A stretch of DNA of 64,000 nt from contig OY855914.1 in NCBI GenBank assembly GCA_963693305.1, forward strand, positions 18,633,472 to 18,697,471, given 5' to 3'. The stretch's first letter is position 1, and each line of letters begins with the position of its first letter. The position numbers and the translations under genes are program-made. The notes under the pieces are model-generated. The model did not search any database. It had not been told where the DNA came from and was given only the letters and a program-made list of their open reading frames with translations. Shown one piece after another: positions 1 through 12,900 of this stretch. This stretch comes from Meandrina meandrites (Eukaryota > Cnidaria > Anthozoa > Scleractinia > Meandrinidae).

Positions 1-329
1 AACTTCAGGCTCCTGCGGGCAAGCAAGGCAAAAAACACGCTTGCCCGTCCAAGACAAGTATATCTTGATCTCAGAAAAGAGGAATTCCAAAAAAAAAATA
101 CTTGTCTGACAGAACAAGTAGAATTTACCAGGAGAACTGTTTTTCACTGAGATTTGAGTTGTCCATTCATCTCTAAACTTTGTGAGCTAACCTGTTTTCT
201 GTAAATCTCTACATCTTTTAAATCATAAACTTACCGGTTTTTGACACTGAAAACTGGTATCGGTTAAGATTAATTCATTAATTCGTTAATAAGCAAACAT
301 TCAGAAAAAAAACACAATATTATACTTAC

Positions 330-3300
330 CAAGACTTTTCCCATCTAATGAAAGAGAAAACAAACCATTTCTGAAAAGCAAAAATAAAAAAAAGACGAGG
401 ATTAATTAAGTGCCAAGTGTTATGAGCGATTTTCCCTTCAATTTTTGCTAGTACAAAACTAGAAGACATTGTGCAATACATTATAAAGTCTACCTAAAGC
501 ATTGACAGAATTACTGTCTATTGTTAATGATATTTCAAACAAAACCTGATATATAATATATCAATCATTTGAGCACCTGCTTAAGGAAGCCATTACACAC
601 ACTGCACGAATCAAATAATTGCAATGTACAACAGAATCCTAATTTCTAGAACCTCCAGGCAGAAATGAAACTTCGAAAAATTGGGGACCATAATATTACA
701 GAGACAGAGAGTAATAGGAAGGAAATGAAAACTGTTTTGAAAAATCGGGAGTTTTGAGAAACTGAAGAAAAAGAAACAATAGAAAATTAGCACTAGCGCA
801 CATATCGAGCAGAGATCTACAGAGGGGAGGGGGAAGGGGGAGGACTGGGCTCAGTGAAACTCAAGGTGCTGGTCCGCTGAATCGAAGGCTGGCAAAAAAT
901 GCAGTGCAGTTGGAATTAACAAATTCTGTATTATAATTAAACACCCGGGGCAAATTGGCATCTTCTGGCATGGCTTTTGCAGGTTTTTTTAAATGTCTTA
1001 ACTATTCTGACTAGTTTCTGGAAACTAGTTGCACTAGTCTGTATCCAGCCCTGGTTTGTCTCAAGAAATTGGGATTCTACTGTCAGTATAGAGTATGATG
1101 ATCATCCTTACTTTCTGATTGGACAGTAGATAAGGCCAAGTCTGTACGGCTCATTGAACCATCCCACAAATACCACACTGTTGTCATCTGGTCCCCAACA
1201 GGCCTGGGGAAAAAAAACACAGTACAACGTTAAGTTTCATAACTGACACTTAACGCCATTAGAAGTACGATATTTTTACAAAAATATTGTCATTGTTATA
1301 ATGTTAATTTATTTCAAATGAATATACAATCTATATCTAATTTATAAAAATCAAACACAATTATTAATAATGAAATAATTATTGATATCCAGTTTGGCAA
1401 TGAAATCAATGCCATGTAAATCCAGAATAATTAAAACAAAAACAACACTTTATTAGTTCAATGACAAAAGTCTACATGTACATGTATTTAACCACATAGC
1501 ACTCTACATGCAATACACCCCATGCACACATTGCGTGCCTATAATAACACCATAGGCCTGCAATGCGTGCAACAACACTAACAAAAACATTTTCATTGTT
1601 TAATAAGACAAAAGGCTACAACTTCATACAGAAACCCTCTGCACGCATTGCACCTTCTGCACACAAATTGCATTATGATAGGCTCGCAATGCGTGCAAAG
1701 GGCTACAGCAACATCTGTTAGATCCAAACTTTGCATGCCTACAACAGTACTATGGGTCTGCAATACATGCAAAGGGCTACAGCTACATCTGCTATATCCA
1801 CGCATTGCATGCCCACAATAGTACTACAGGCTTGCAATGCCTGTGAAGGGCCATAGCTACATCTGTTATATCCACACATAGACACTTTCCATAAATGGCG
1901 TCGGCATTTGAATAACAATACTTATACATGCTAAGCCTCGCATTCGTGTAAAAAATCTTTTGGCTATAAACATCCACATGAGGCTAAGGACATACAAAGT
2001 ATTGTTATTCAAATTTGATGTCATTTATGAACAGTGTCTATTGCATGCCTATAAAAGTCCCATAGGACTGCAATGGGTGCAAAGGCTACAGCTTATAAGC
2101 AATTATTGGATGAGGTTGAGCATGATATCATGAATTATCAAAACTGAGGTCTGTGACTGTTATAACACAGACCCAAGGTTTTGATAATTCATGATATCAA
2201 GCAAAAACCAAATTCAATTATAATAATATTGTCTTATTACATGTTTTAAAACAATTTTTCTAGCGCCGGTGTAAAACTTCGTCAGAATATTGGCCAAAGT
2301 GGTTTGTGGTTCCTCCAGGTTCTTCTCCCTCAAATAATCATTCAGAATTTTTACACTTGTTTTTGTTATTTTCTTGGTGTTTTTAGAATCTTTGTTCTCG
2401 ATCAAAACTTTCAATTCCTCTTCGGAAACGGAGGCAAATCGCTCAGCCATATTTTCAAAAGTTTTACAGCACTTCAATGGATGAGGGACCTGGAAACTAG
2501 GCGGACTTTGAACTCGACATGATAACCCAAAATCTGCTGCAGATATTGGGTTATCATGTCAAGTTCACATGCTACTGTATATTGCTCTCTCTCTCGATGT
2601 TTCAAAGTAATTCTGATGTATAATAATATTTGTTATATCCACACATTGCATGCCTACAATAGGACTCTAGGCTTGCAATGCATGCAAAGGGCTACAGCTA
2701 CATCTGCTATATCCACACATTGCATGCCTTCAATTGTTTTATAGGCCTACAATGGGTGCAAAGGCTACAGCTACATCTGCACTCTCCATGCATTACACCC
2801 GCTGCAGGTATCATGTGCCTGTAATGCTAAGTAATGTTATTATAAGTAAAATTAATTGTTTTAGGGCGCGTTCGTTTGGGAATATTCCGGAATAAGAATA
2901 TATTCTGGAATATATTCCGGCTATTCTGCTCCTGGGAGCAGAATAGCTGGTATGGAAATCCAAGTATTCCGGAATAGGAAGAGCAGCCAAACGAACGCTA
3001 ATTTGCATTATTCCAATTATTCTTATTCCGGATTGATCCCAAACGAACGCGCCCCTAATTACTCACTTGTCCCACAGACAAGTGATCAGGTATACCATCC
3101 AACACTCTGATCTCTTCACTTGTTAAGTCAAAGACAACAAGAACTGGAGAACACTTCGAAACCAGCTGCTCTCCCCAGTCATCTTTGAACTCAAATTTGT
3201 TTCCCTGGAGATAAAAGAGGAGGAAAAAAAAATTAGTATTATGTTCTAACAATGAAGTTTTAATTGTGAGAATAAAAATTACCTCTAGCATAAATATGCT

Positions 3301-6300
3301 TGATTTAAATTTTAAGGTTACCTTTTCTGGAAATGGCTTGTCTGATGAAACATCTGATGAAAAAAAAAAAATTGCTTGTATAATTTATTAATTTTATGTG
3401 CATGCATGCATTATACAATTTAATAATAATTATTATTAGTGCATTTCTTCCACCAACTGGCAGGCAAGTGCTATTAGCCAAAATTAATCTTACTAGTCAT
3501 CCAAGGCTGAATGGAGCATGCCAGGTCCCTGAGAGAGAGGACAGGAGAGGACTCCCATATGGAGAGAATGTGGGATGGTTGCCTTGCTTAGGGGTGTACC
3601 CTGCTGATTTTAGTCTTATTGACAGTGTTGCAGGACAAAAAGAATATTTTTAAAGTTGTCAAGATTGTATTTAGGGTTGAAGTGAAGACATTAAAAAAAA
3701 ATGCTGGGCCACACTATGAGTGTGTTGGAGGTTACTACACTTGTAACCGTCGGTAAGTTCCAAAAGATGATACTCACGGCTTGTAAACGAACTGCCATAT
3801 CTTTAATTTCGTTACATCTGATACACAAGTCTTCCGTACCTTCCTTGCCTTAAGACTTCCGGCGTGTAGTTCAGAATTATCACAATCTTTAACGAAAGAA
3901 CCGAGGCGAAATAGTACATTTACAAACTGCCGAGGTTCGACCTTGTTCGGAACAGCAAACTCATGTGCTTTTTCTCTCACGTGACTCTACATGGAGGGAA
4001 AAACTGGCGCCTAGTGCGCAATACCGCTGTTCAACTCAATGCGGTAGCATTTACAACACTTGTCCTGCTTAATAACAATATGCACAATACAATAAGCCGT
4101 AGTTATAATAAGTTTAAGTATAACCATTACATGACCACAAAATTTAGCAAATCAGGATAACATCTCTGTTTACCACTGACAATCTATTTTAAACCTTTAA
4201 ACAAAAGACATACCTTGACTCTGCTTTTCAAAGTATGAAGCAGTTTTTGGCAATTTCTTTTCTGCCACATACAGCAAAGACTTCTCTGATGCCGACCAAG
4301 CCAAACAACCAAACTGTGCTGAAGAAAAAAAAAACATGTTACATGCACTGTTAAAAATCTTAATTAAAATTAAATCTGCATAGAAGCCTACAGTGGCTCA
4401 TCAGGCCGGAGCTTATCTTGGTTTCCACAGCATGAAGGGACAAGTTAGGAGTATTTCTACTCCACGCTGGATGGGATGCTAGTCCATTCCAGGGTTACAA
4501 CCCAGCAATAAATTTGCTGGTACCCATTATGGGTGAAGAGAGGCACTATGAGTAAAGTGTCTTGCCCAAGAATACAGCACAGTGCCCCAGCCAGCAGGGC
4601 TTGAATCCAGACCACTTGATCAGGCCCTAGTCCAGCACACCAACAATATAAATAAGCTAGGGCACCATATGCCTCCAAGGTACACTTCCCAGGTGCCAGG
4701 CAGATGTGTGATGTCATTTAATTAAACTGTAACTTGAAAAGAGGAGATCAAGATCTATTACCAGCAATCAATATGACTGGAGAACAAAATCTAAATGAAG
4801 GACTAGAAGTTTGACAAAAATCAAGAAAGTTAAACTTGTATAATTATAATTTAAAATAATAAATTGATTGAAAATAACTTTCCCCCAATCATTAATTAAA
4901 TTTTTAGATAGTGTACTTACAATCCTCACAAATTTTGCCATGCTTTTCAAAAGCCAGGACATCAACATTCTTGACAAGGTGACCAGTAGACCAAATCTAA
5001 TAACACCAATGAAAATAAAGTTACAAACAAAGATGCCAGTCCACGCCACTGGTTGTGGCAGCCTCCAAGTTGAAAGTAATTTGACAGTCTGAAATTTCCC
5101 AGGCTATGTGTACCTCTAAGAACTGCTTGTCTTCTTGTCCCTTCTTTCCTGGAACCTTTCTTACAATGGCCTGCAGCTGTCCACTTGGTGAGACACTACT
5201 CAATTGTCTAAGTAATTAACAGAAACTATTAATCCTTAATGTTGGACATTTCAGAGCAAGACTTAAAATGTGAGAATGCTGTTGGTTTTTCGTAAAATAA
5301 CGGTGGTTATTGGAGAATGCTCAGAGATTTGTAATGTTTATATTTGGACATGTATAATAGTCAACAGAGTTTTACCATAATTTATTGTCAGTGGTTTTCT
5401 TAAAAGCATTTAAAGAATATTCAGGCACAGTGTACCCCATCCTTGGAATAAATTAAAACTAGTTCACATAAACACTTTTGAAACATAAATTTTATTTCCA
5501 TTCAAAAACACCCTGCCCCCACCCCCACCCCCTTATATTAAACCCTTCCCAAAAATAAGCCCACTTGAAGGAAACAATGAGGAAATATAAGCCCTGGACT
5601 TATTTATGTACAGAATTTTTAGCAAACCAAGAATAACTAACATCACTGATAATAATTCTTGACTAAGACTTACAGGTTTTGAACTTCCATTGGAAATGAA
5701 GGTTCTCTAATATTATGAAAAGACACAGAAGTTTTCTGATAACTTGCAACATGACTTCTATGAAAATTACGATTTTCATTTCTTTCCAGATCTCGCTGAG
5801 ACCATTGGGAAGTAATATTTAGTTCGACTTCATCAGATTTGGAGTCTTGATTTATGAATGATACTCTTGCTTTGGTTACGGAAGCAGCTTTGGCACATTC
5901 TTTGTAGACTTGCACTGCTCTCTCCAGAAACTGATCCTAATAAGAGAGTGAATTTTACAAATATGGAAACTCAACTAAAATAAATTATAATACATTGCAG
6001 GTTTTTGTAATTACACACTGTATAATTTGAATTACAGAAACCTGAAAAAATCAGGTTTGTTTACTTATAATTTTATCAGTGGGATATAACAGTCCATAAC
6101 AAGTCATGCAAAATCAATGACCTAGCCATTTGCGACGCATGATTTGGGAGCAAAAATGATCCCTAATATGAATGGTATTGTTCCAAAGAATATCCATACC
6201 TCCCCATGGGAGGTTTTTTTGGTTTGAAACCCTCCCTCCCTTCCCCCCACCCACCCCTCCAGAAATTCCAGTTTAGCTTCATCATTTTCCAATATGACCC

Positions 6301-9300
6301 TCCGTGGGTAGGGTATAAATATTTCTGGAACCACATAAAATTTAATAGCTTGGAGTAACATATAATGCAAAAAAAAAAATGTATGATAAATCAGTGCGCG
6401 AAACAGATTCAGTTACCACTCTGACCCCACCACCACCCCCTCCACATTCTTTATACCACCCCTGGAGGCCAAAATCAACCTTTGATCAGCTCAATGCCAA
6501 CAAATAATTTACCCTTGCAAGATCAATACATCGTTAAAAAATACACGCTATACAAATAAAGAACACTTGAATGATACAAAGTTCAACGACAGTATGATCT
6601 CTATTGGTACATAAAGATTTTATCATACGCAGTACAGCACAAAGGCCCATGTACTTTTAATAATTAATTTGCATTACATTTTGTGAGCAGACCTGCCAAC
6701 CCTCCCAGTTTCGCCGGGAGACTCCCGGTTTTTTGTCACTTCTCCCGGTCTCCCGACAAAGGCCTGAAATCTCCCAGTTTTTCTGAATAAACCTTAGCTG
6801 ATATTTATTATGAAATTTAGCTCTTAAAGCTTTGTTTCATTTCAAAAAGTGAAGCACACAGAACATTTTCCGTGTTTGCTTCCATTCGAGTCGGGGTCTT
6901 GGTACAAGACAAGCTGGCTTTGCCTTCCCGACGTGCTTTCCTAACTGTGAGAAAATTTCACAAGCATTAGTAATTATGGCGGGCTTTGAACCACGTGAAT
7001 CGGAACAACATTTACATGTTGACAACATGAGGTAAGTACCTGTTTTTAACTCTACAGTACAGCAGTGCTAAGTCACGTGCCGTTTTTACAAAATCTCCCG
7101 GTTTTTTGCCTAATCTCCAGGTTTTTTTTGGCCTTTGGAGGTTGGCAGGTCTGTGTGAGTGTCGTTCTTTTCTAATTCGTGATTGATGTGACTGACTGAC
7201 TCGAACGGCATGATTTCTGAAGGATACTATGAAAAACACTGGATGCATAGTTTTGAATGAGTTTATAGCGGAGCTCCTGCGCGCGAAGCGCGCCAGCGGA
7301 GCACCATGAGTAAGAATTTTTGGTAAACCCATGTGGCCAAGAAAATTTGGTTGCGTACGCCGTCCGCCCGTCCGCCCGCGCGTACAGACTCTCGGGGAGG
7401 GGGAGTGGAGTCCTAAGGCATCCCGACCGGGGGTGGGGGGAGGAGGATAGGCTGAGGGAGATGGGGAGCAGATGAATGCCATCTCAAACTTATCCCTACT
7501 TACGTACGTAACCAGAGCTTACAACTTTGATCAATTGACAGCTGTCAAATCAAGGTATCCGCTGACCAGTATCACGTGGCCATATCGCGGGCTCACATGT
7601 GGAGCTCATCGAGGTTACGTGTTTTTGTGAAGTTAACCGCTGACCAGATGATGGTTTTCTAGTTGATCGCGGGCTCAAGTCCTGGTTTTTTTACAATTTT
7701 TTTGATCATCGCGTTAATTCAGATTTAAATAATAGGCAAAGTTAATAACCGAGGAGCTCAGCTTTTAGGCATGGCTAGATCTATAGTAAAATGTTTTTTT
7801 GTGTTAAAAAAACAATCTGGACATTTCATTTCAACTTAAACGAAGCGATTGTATGAAAAGGCGGCAAACTGAGGCAAACTGGTTTGCACGTTGTTTACTG
7901 CTGAATTGAAAGACGGCAAGAAAGCGTGCTGGAGGACATAGATCTTCGTGAATATTTCTCGCTTTATTTACTTATCTACAGCATGGAAACTTATGCCAAG
8001 TGATTTAGGATAACCTCTTAACGGGAAGATCCGAAATAATTGTTGACCTTAACATGATATATCGGAGTACGAGTCAAAAACAGCGAGAGTTGAAGCACTG
8101 TCGTCGGTTCCTGCGGCTGACCAAGACTGGAAAATTAACTGAGGTCTGAGCTAAGAGCCGGTCAAGTTGACTGAAGTGACGGATAAAAGACTGTTAAAAG
8201 CTACACCGAAAGGAAGAAAGATATTGATCTTCGCTGATAATTCAGATTATGCATATGTCGGTGGTGTGAGTTTATTACGAACATTGGACGAAACTACCGT
8301 TTTTGTTGCTTCGTCTCCGATGTTATTTGGCTGGCTTGAAAGCTTTGCCCTGCAGAATTTACAAGTCTTCTCAAAATATGAGGTAACAAACGTAAATGTA
8401 CACATTTTGTTATGAGAATCTGTTTAACTTAATTTATGAGCGAATTCGATGTTGTGTCGTTTTTCAGATCTTCCCGTCAATTATAAGCTTAAACCGCTTA
8501 AATTTCGTTAAAACGGCTGCTTTCAAACCTCTTAGCTTTAATCACTTTTGTACACTTTTCCCCATTAAATGTTTCGTTTTAAATATTGTGTTTTTTTAGT
8601 TAGTGGAGTTAACTGTGAGGTTCATCGTTGGATTTTGAAAAGAATATTCAATTATTGAGCTACAAAAACATGATTTTGCGCGCTGCATTTACAGAAAAAT
8701 CCCGAAAACAAATCAAAGCAAAAAACGAGTAAACCTTCGGCAACGATGCTTCACACCAACGATTAAACGATTTATCATCCAATTGCTCTATTTCACTCGC
8801 TTGCATTTTTGTCATTTTGGTGAGTGTGTTGAAATCTCGTACGCGTGATAAATTTTTAGATTTGTAAACGAGTATTTACGCTGGTTTTTATATTGCGAGG
8901 TGCCTGTGCTTGGGTGAGTGAGTTCAGACTTTTCCTAACGCACATTTGCCTGTTAGAAACGAAGGAAATTCATTCACTTCTATGCATAAAATTCTCTAGG
9001 GTATTTAGCAATGTGTACGATAAAACATAGTAATCATGCAACCAAACCAAGATGGTTCAAAACTACATTGTAAGCTTATTAGACAGCGAGCACCACTTCC
9101 TAAATCACAAACTGTCGCGATTCTTACACAAAAAAACTGCTTAAAAATGACTTAAACCGGCTCCCAATGAATTTGCTGAGTAAGTTTTGCCGCTGTGATT
9201 CTCTTTGTTTTGGCGTGAGTTCATTTTGTTTAGCCACGAGTTCACTTTGTTCAGTGCCTTGAGTTGATCTTTTTGCCTTGACTGTTTTGAAGTAAATCAA

Positions 9301-9788
9301 AACAAATTTCTTCGCCTTCATCAAGGTCCTTTTTACATTGAATTACCCTTAGAGTTATGAAAAGTCTTTACACTAAAATTTGATGTGTGCGCCTACGTGT
9401 GTACGTGCATGAGGAACCCAATAAAGTGCAGCGACATGCACCTGTATGGGCAACCGTATACGCTTAGAAATAGTGTGGCTACGTATTAATTGGGAAACAG
9501 TGCAAACTCAAGCAAAATATAATAAATAGGAGCTCCGCTTTTAGGTCTGCCTAAATCTCTTTATTAAGCTTACGGAAATCACACGTCACATGATGTGCGG
9601 GATGCAAAAGAGTGATCTGATATACACTGTTTCACATGCCACCCCAAAAATATAGAAGATCGCTAGTCAGCTAAGTTTGCTGGTTTTTCTCTTTATCGGA
9701 AATCAAAATTCGATTATTTAAAATCACAATGATCGAAGTAATAATAACAAAATGAACTGACCTCAGAGTTTCCGCTTTTTGTCGCCAT
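330..9788 (-). CDS. APEH: Acylamino-acid-releasing enzyme (acylpeptide hydrolase), 5' part only
   Basis: Nine exons read on the minus strand: 9788-9762, 5936-5674, 5207-5114, 4996-4921, 4318-4214, 3353-3322, 3204-3067, 1203-1112 and 370-330. All have GT-AG boundaries and matching phases, giving about 289 residues of a protein usually near 730. Family (known): a cytosolic S9C serine peptidase that removes N-acylated residues from short peptides. Seen: TQRDLE-like WSQRDLERNEN near residue 60, SPSGQLQAIVRK, KQFLEIWSTGHLVKN, EKHGKICED, FGCLAWSASEKSLLYVAEKK, DDWGEQLVSK and FVGWFNEPYRLGLIYCP, in the order of animal APEH. These belong to the N-terminal region and beta-propeller. The Ser-Asp-His hydrolase domain lies beyond the left edge. 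Exon 1 encodes MATKSGNSE and ends in GTCAGT. Intron 1 (3.8 kb) carries a hAT-like MITE and a 2.3-kb TIR element. UBE2N is divergent, 166 bp away. Exon 1 is the least certain exon. Confidence 0.9.
2119..2200. repeat. Hairpin left of the Crypton-like fragment
   Basis: Arms of about 35 nt (CATGATATCATGAATTATCA and its complement) surround a loop of roughly 10 nt. With the hairpin at 2509-2568 it flanks the ORF fragment at 2214-2477, suggesting the ends of one inserted unit. Confidence 0.6.
2214..2477 (-). pseudogene. Fragment resembling the N-terminal domain of Crypton-type recombinases
   Basis: An 87-codon ORF contains MAERFASVSEEELKVLIEN, then KDSKNTKKITKTSVKILNDY and LTKFYTGARK. That arrangement resembles the N-terminal (SAM-like) domain of Crypton/DUF3504 proteins and their domesticated relatives. 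The tyrosine recombinase catalytic domain is absent. The ORF ends in an unrelated tail (VLKHVIRQYYYN), so this is a truncated remnant. Recognition is from memory of the family pattern and is not certain. Confidence 0.5.
2509..2568. repeat. Hairpin right of the Crypton-like fragment
   Basis: Inverted arms TTGAACTCGACATGATAACC and GGTTATCATGTCAAGTTC flank a short CTGCAG-centred loop. It probably marks the other end of the inserted block that begins at 2119. Confidence 0.6.
2874..3055. mobile_element. MITE with GGGCGCGTTCGTTTGGGA ends
   Basis: The ends GGGCGCGTTCGTTTGGGA and its reverse complement are perfectly inverted, about 180 bp apart, and flanked by TTA/TAA-like bases. The interior is rich in ATTCCGGAATA palindromes and has no ORF. 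It lies just downstream of APEH exon 7. The superfamily is not determined. Confidence 0.75.
4388..4700 (-). mobile_element. Decayed tRNA-derived SINE, older copy of the 36.8-kb family
   Basis: Shares with 36823-37058 the blocks CAGGCCGGAGCTTATC, GGAGTATTTCTACTCC, CTGGATGGGATGC and CCAGTCCA-like sequence. On the minus strand the B-box-like GGATTCAAGCCC is degenerate. It lies in an APEH intron. Confidence 0.7.
6180..6332. mobile_element. Short MITE with GTTCCAGAAATAT-like ends
   Basis: Imperfect inverted ends (TTCCAAAGAATATCCATACC and the complement of GGGTATAAATATTTCTGGAA) are about 150 bp apart. A partial relative of the left end appears near 11553-11600 in a UBE2N intron. Confidence 0.55.
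6688..7153. mobile_element. hAT-like non-autonomous element in APEH intron 1
   Basis: Termini CAGACCTGCCAAC and GTTGGCAGGTCTG are inverted, and each is directly flanked by TGTGAG (6682-6687 and 7154-7159). The subterminal TCTCCCGG motif repeats several times. No transposase is present. hAT elements normally duplicate 8 bp; only 6 bp match here. Confidence 0.7.
7266..9558 (+). mobile_element. 2.3-kb TIR element, copy 1 (APEH intron 1)
   Basis: Begins AGCGGAGCTCCTGCGCGCGA and ends in AGGAGCTCCGCTTTTAGG followed by CTGCCTAAATCT, giving a short inverted repeat around GCGGAGCTCC. It is closely similar to 39781-44724 except for a large insertion there. An internal end-like segment (GAGCTCAGCTTTTAGGCATG) lies near 7753. 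It carries the ORF at 8167-8379. No transposase was recognised, so it may be non-autonomous or of an unfamiliar type. Confidence 0.8.
8167..8379 (+). CDS. Unrecognised ORF conserved in both copies of the TIR element
   Basis: About 71 codons, LTEVTDKRLLKATPKGRK then ILIFADNSDYAYVGGVSLL, ending KYE exactly at a possible splice donor GAG/GTAACA. A polypyrimidine tract and TTTTCAG at about 8467 are followed in frame by IFPSIISLNRL, so a second exon is possible. There is no in-frame ATG near the start, and the apparent start is TTG. In copy 2 the frame is kept despite a 3-nt insertion and several amino-acid changes. No family is recognised and function is unknown. Confidence 0.4.
9559..9761. other. 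Residual APEH intron 1
   Basis: Between the TIR element and APEH exon 1. Nothing beyond ordinary AT-rich intron sequence is seen. Confidence 0.5.
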
Positions 9789-9954
9789 CTTGGATTTGAC
9801 AGGGAAGGGCACTGGAAATGAACAGCGGCTTAATCACAGTGCGGGCTCAAATTACCCATCATTCACCTGGATCGAAGGTCTTGGACATTTTGGAACTTCA
9901 GATTTCTGAGCTTTTTGCTGTTCCTCTTAGGTTTTCAAACATTTTTATATTGAA
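9789..9954. promoter_or_regulatory. Shared 166-bp intergenic interval between APEH and UBE2N start codons
   Basis: The APEH ATG (minus) and the UBE2N ATG (plus) face away from each other across 166 bp. No TATA box was recognised in it. Such a short gap between two housekeeping genes is typical of a bidirectional promoter. That role is inferred from position alone, and it depends on the hand-placed APEH exon 1. Confidence 0.55.
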
Positions 9955-12900
9955 ATGAGCGCAGGCCTTCCTCGTAGAATAATCAAGGTAGGTTCATACA
10001 ACATTTCTTCTGCTTCTGAGCTCAAAAGTCTTGGCGAATTTGTATGTTTCTTGTCAAGATCTTCACATGAAGTCTGGCTATCTCCAGCACTAAATTGTGT
10101 TTCGATTTTAGGAAACTCAGCGTCTTGTCGCGGAACCAGTTCCTGATATAAAGGCCGAGCCACATGAAGAAAATGCAAGATACTTTAAAGTGACTATACG
10201 TGGCCCTGCTGATGTGAGTAGTTCGATATTTTCTTTTTATACAAGTCGATTTCTCTAGCTACCTTGATCGTCCGCGACAGTTTTTTGTTCACTGTATGCT
10301 TAAGTGTGAAATAAAAATGTCTGCTTTATTGCTATGGATTTCAGACCCCATACGAAGGAGGTGTTTTCCATTTGGAGTTATTTCTCCCTGAGGAGTATCC
10401 CATGGCAGCGCCGAAAGTCCGATTTATGACAAAAATTTATCACCCAAACGTAGACAAACTTGGTAGAATCTGCCTGGATATTCTAAAAGGTAAGCTTTCG
10501 TATAAAAATTTAATGACCTATTCACGTGCTTTATTTGCGAAAGGCGCTTGTTTACATAACCTTTCAAATTAAATTTCCTAACCATAGATCGCAAAGTTTT
10601 TACTTTCTTCGTCTTAAAGGGTGTTAATGAATTTAATTTGTTTTAACTACTTTTAACAATGTTACAAATTAATTAAGCGTGTTGCTGTGATGTTTAAATC
10701 GTTTGTTATTGATTAAACAACTTGGATTCCATTTCCTCGTGATTTTTATTCTCAATAGAACCGAACATAGATTTTCAACCAAACTGCCTACTGGTTGGTT
10801 ACCTTCAGGGAACTTAAATTTTGAAATAAAAAAGGGGGGTCACCACATTCGTTTAGGAGCAGGAAGACCTTGTATATCCCACATAATTCCTTAATATTTC
10901 CTTTGCGAATACTGGCAAAATACACATTTCCGGTGATAATCTTTTTTTCAAACATAGGAATTGATCTGTATTCATTTTATAGAAAGAGTTTGATCGTTAC
11001 ACCCAAAATACATGAAAAAATTGATAGGTCACCATACTTGTTTACGAGAAAGCGTCGATTTATTTCTCTTGCAGGCTAAGTTGAATAGAAAAAAGCCGCC
11101 ACTTTGTTTATGTGTGCGCGCTAATTACACGTAGAATTCTGCACAGTAAGGATGCGCAATGCAATACAGGGCAATGACCTTAATTTGTCCCCTATTCATA
11201 ATTTTGTGTACAAGATTTGATGGCTTGAAATATTGCAAAAGCTTGATTACCTGATCAGAAAGCTTTAAAGTAGAATTAAACTACCTTAAGGCTTTCTTAA
11301 TGTAACCAATCATGAAATATAGATCTCTCTTTACATCTCAAATTTAGATAATCACCTGGTTGCAACATCATCCTCATACAAATTCTCCTGACAGATCCCC
11401 ATACATTTTTTATGGTAATAGTTGGGAGAATTTGTTTAACAATCAAAGCAATTTCCTTCTGGGGATCATTTTATTGATTGTCGAAGAGATATGACACTAA
11501 GTGCATGACTGCTATAAACAAGATTTACATTTACATTGCATTACATTGTGTAGTTCCAGAAAATATCCATACCTCCACCACAGAGGGAATTTCAGATAAG
11601 AGCCCCCACCTCTCCACAATTTCTATTTTTGGGTTTTTCTATAAAACGGTGAGGAAATTGCTCGCATTGAAACTCATTATGTAAGCAGTGTGCATTATAA
11701 CTTGATAAAGCATGCACGTGACATAGAACGAATGCTTTATGGAGCTATTAATAATGAACTCAAACTGACCAATCACAGTGCGTGATTTTATAATTAAATT
11801 TGAAATTTGAAGCCTGTTGATTTTTGCATGCTTTACTTCCTCGTTAACATGCTTACATGTAAAAGGTGAATGTTTTGTAATCTAACAACAGATAAATGGA
11901 GTCCAGCTCTCCAGATCCGCACAGTTCTGTTATCAATTCAAGCTCTCCTAAGTGCACCTAACCCAGATGATCCTTTGGCTAACGACGTAGCTGATTTGTG
12001 GAAAGTAAATGAAACCAAAGCCTTAGAAAATGGTATGCAAATCATATAACTACTGAAAAATGGTACAAAGTGTACATCACATTGAATTCACAGTTGATAG
12101 AGGGAAATGGTTATGAAACCCAGCAAAGTTCTTTGTTGCATGTTTTAGTTCGCTACTTTGGGGGTTGACCCTGCACAAACCTTGACAAAATACAATAGGT
12201 GGTTACGTGTGTTCATGCAACTAACCAATAGATACATTGCGATTACATAAATCATGCATATTGTATGAGCACAAAACAAAGGATGTGCTGGGTCGTGGAC
12301 CTTCCAACATAAATCTGGGCCTATTATTTTGTTTGCCTCTTTCAGCCGGGGTTCATAACCATTTCCCTCCATTAACTATGATTCAATATAATTGTTTTTA
12401 TGCTTAGCAGTTGTTAGCAAACTCCAGATCAAACAGTCTAAGTTTAAGCCCTGCACAAGTCATTGTGTTGTGTTCTGTGACATGACACTACAGTGTAGCC
12501 CCAATATCACTCCACGCTGGAGTATAAAAGGTACTGGCAGACTGTTAACCCAAGGGGGGTGGAGGGGGAAGAGGTTTTTTTTGTAATTTTGAAAAGGGCA
12601 TTTAATCTGTGGTACTGAAACTTTCACCAGCGGTTAATTCATCCTCTGCAGAAAATTCTGATATTTGATTTGTTAACACTGCCATGGCAACATCACAATT
12701 GCATGCACGTGTGTCCAAAAATCACCATTTTTGACAGTCACTATTCTTTCTATTTTCCAGTTTCTGAACAAAATTGTACCATAAATTTCGTAGGTTTCAT
12801 ATTTCATTAGCATCTTTTGCTTGTTTTTGTGTCAATTACCATTTCTTGTCTTTCAAAGAAAATGGTGAAAGCCAAGATGGTGGCTCTAATGATGTCTTAT

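Larger units (their letters stand above)
1495..2810. repeat. About 74-bp tandem satellite, interrupted
   Basis: A unit containing GCAATGCATGCAAAGGGC and CAGCTACATCTG recurs every 74 bp near 1700, 1774 and 1848, and again near 2689 and 2761. Weaker partial units lie from 1495 and near 2040. Two insertions split the array: a palindromic stretch at about 1880-2025 and the ORF/hairpin block at 2119-2568. It sits in the APEH intron between exons 7 and 8. Confidence 0.75.

Noticed and set aside
7012..7482. 156-codon minus-strand ORF rich in Pro/Arg
   Set aside because: It spans the border of a hAT-like MITE and the TIR element; composition explains the open frame.
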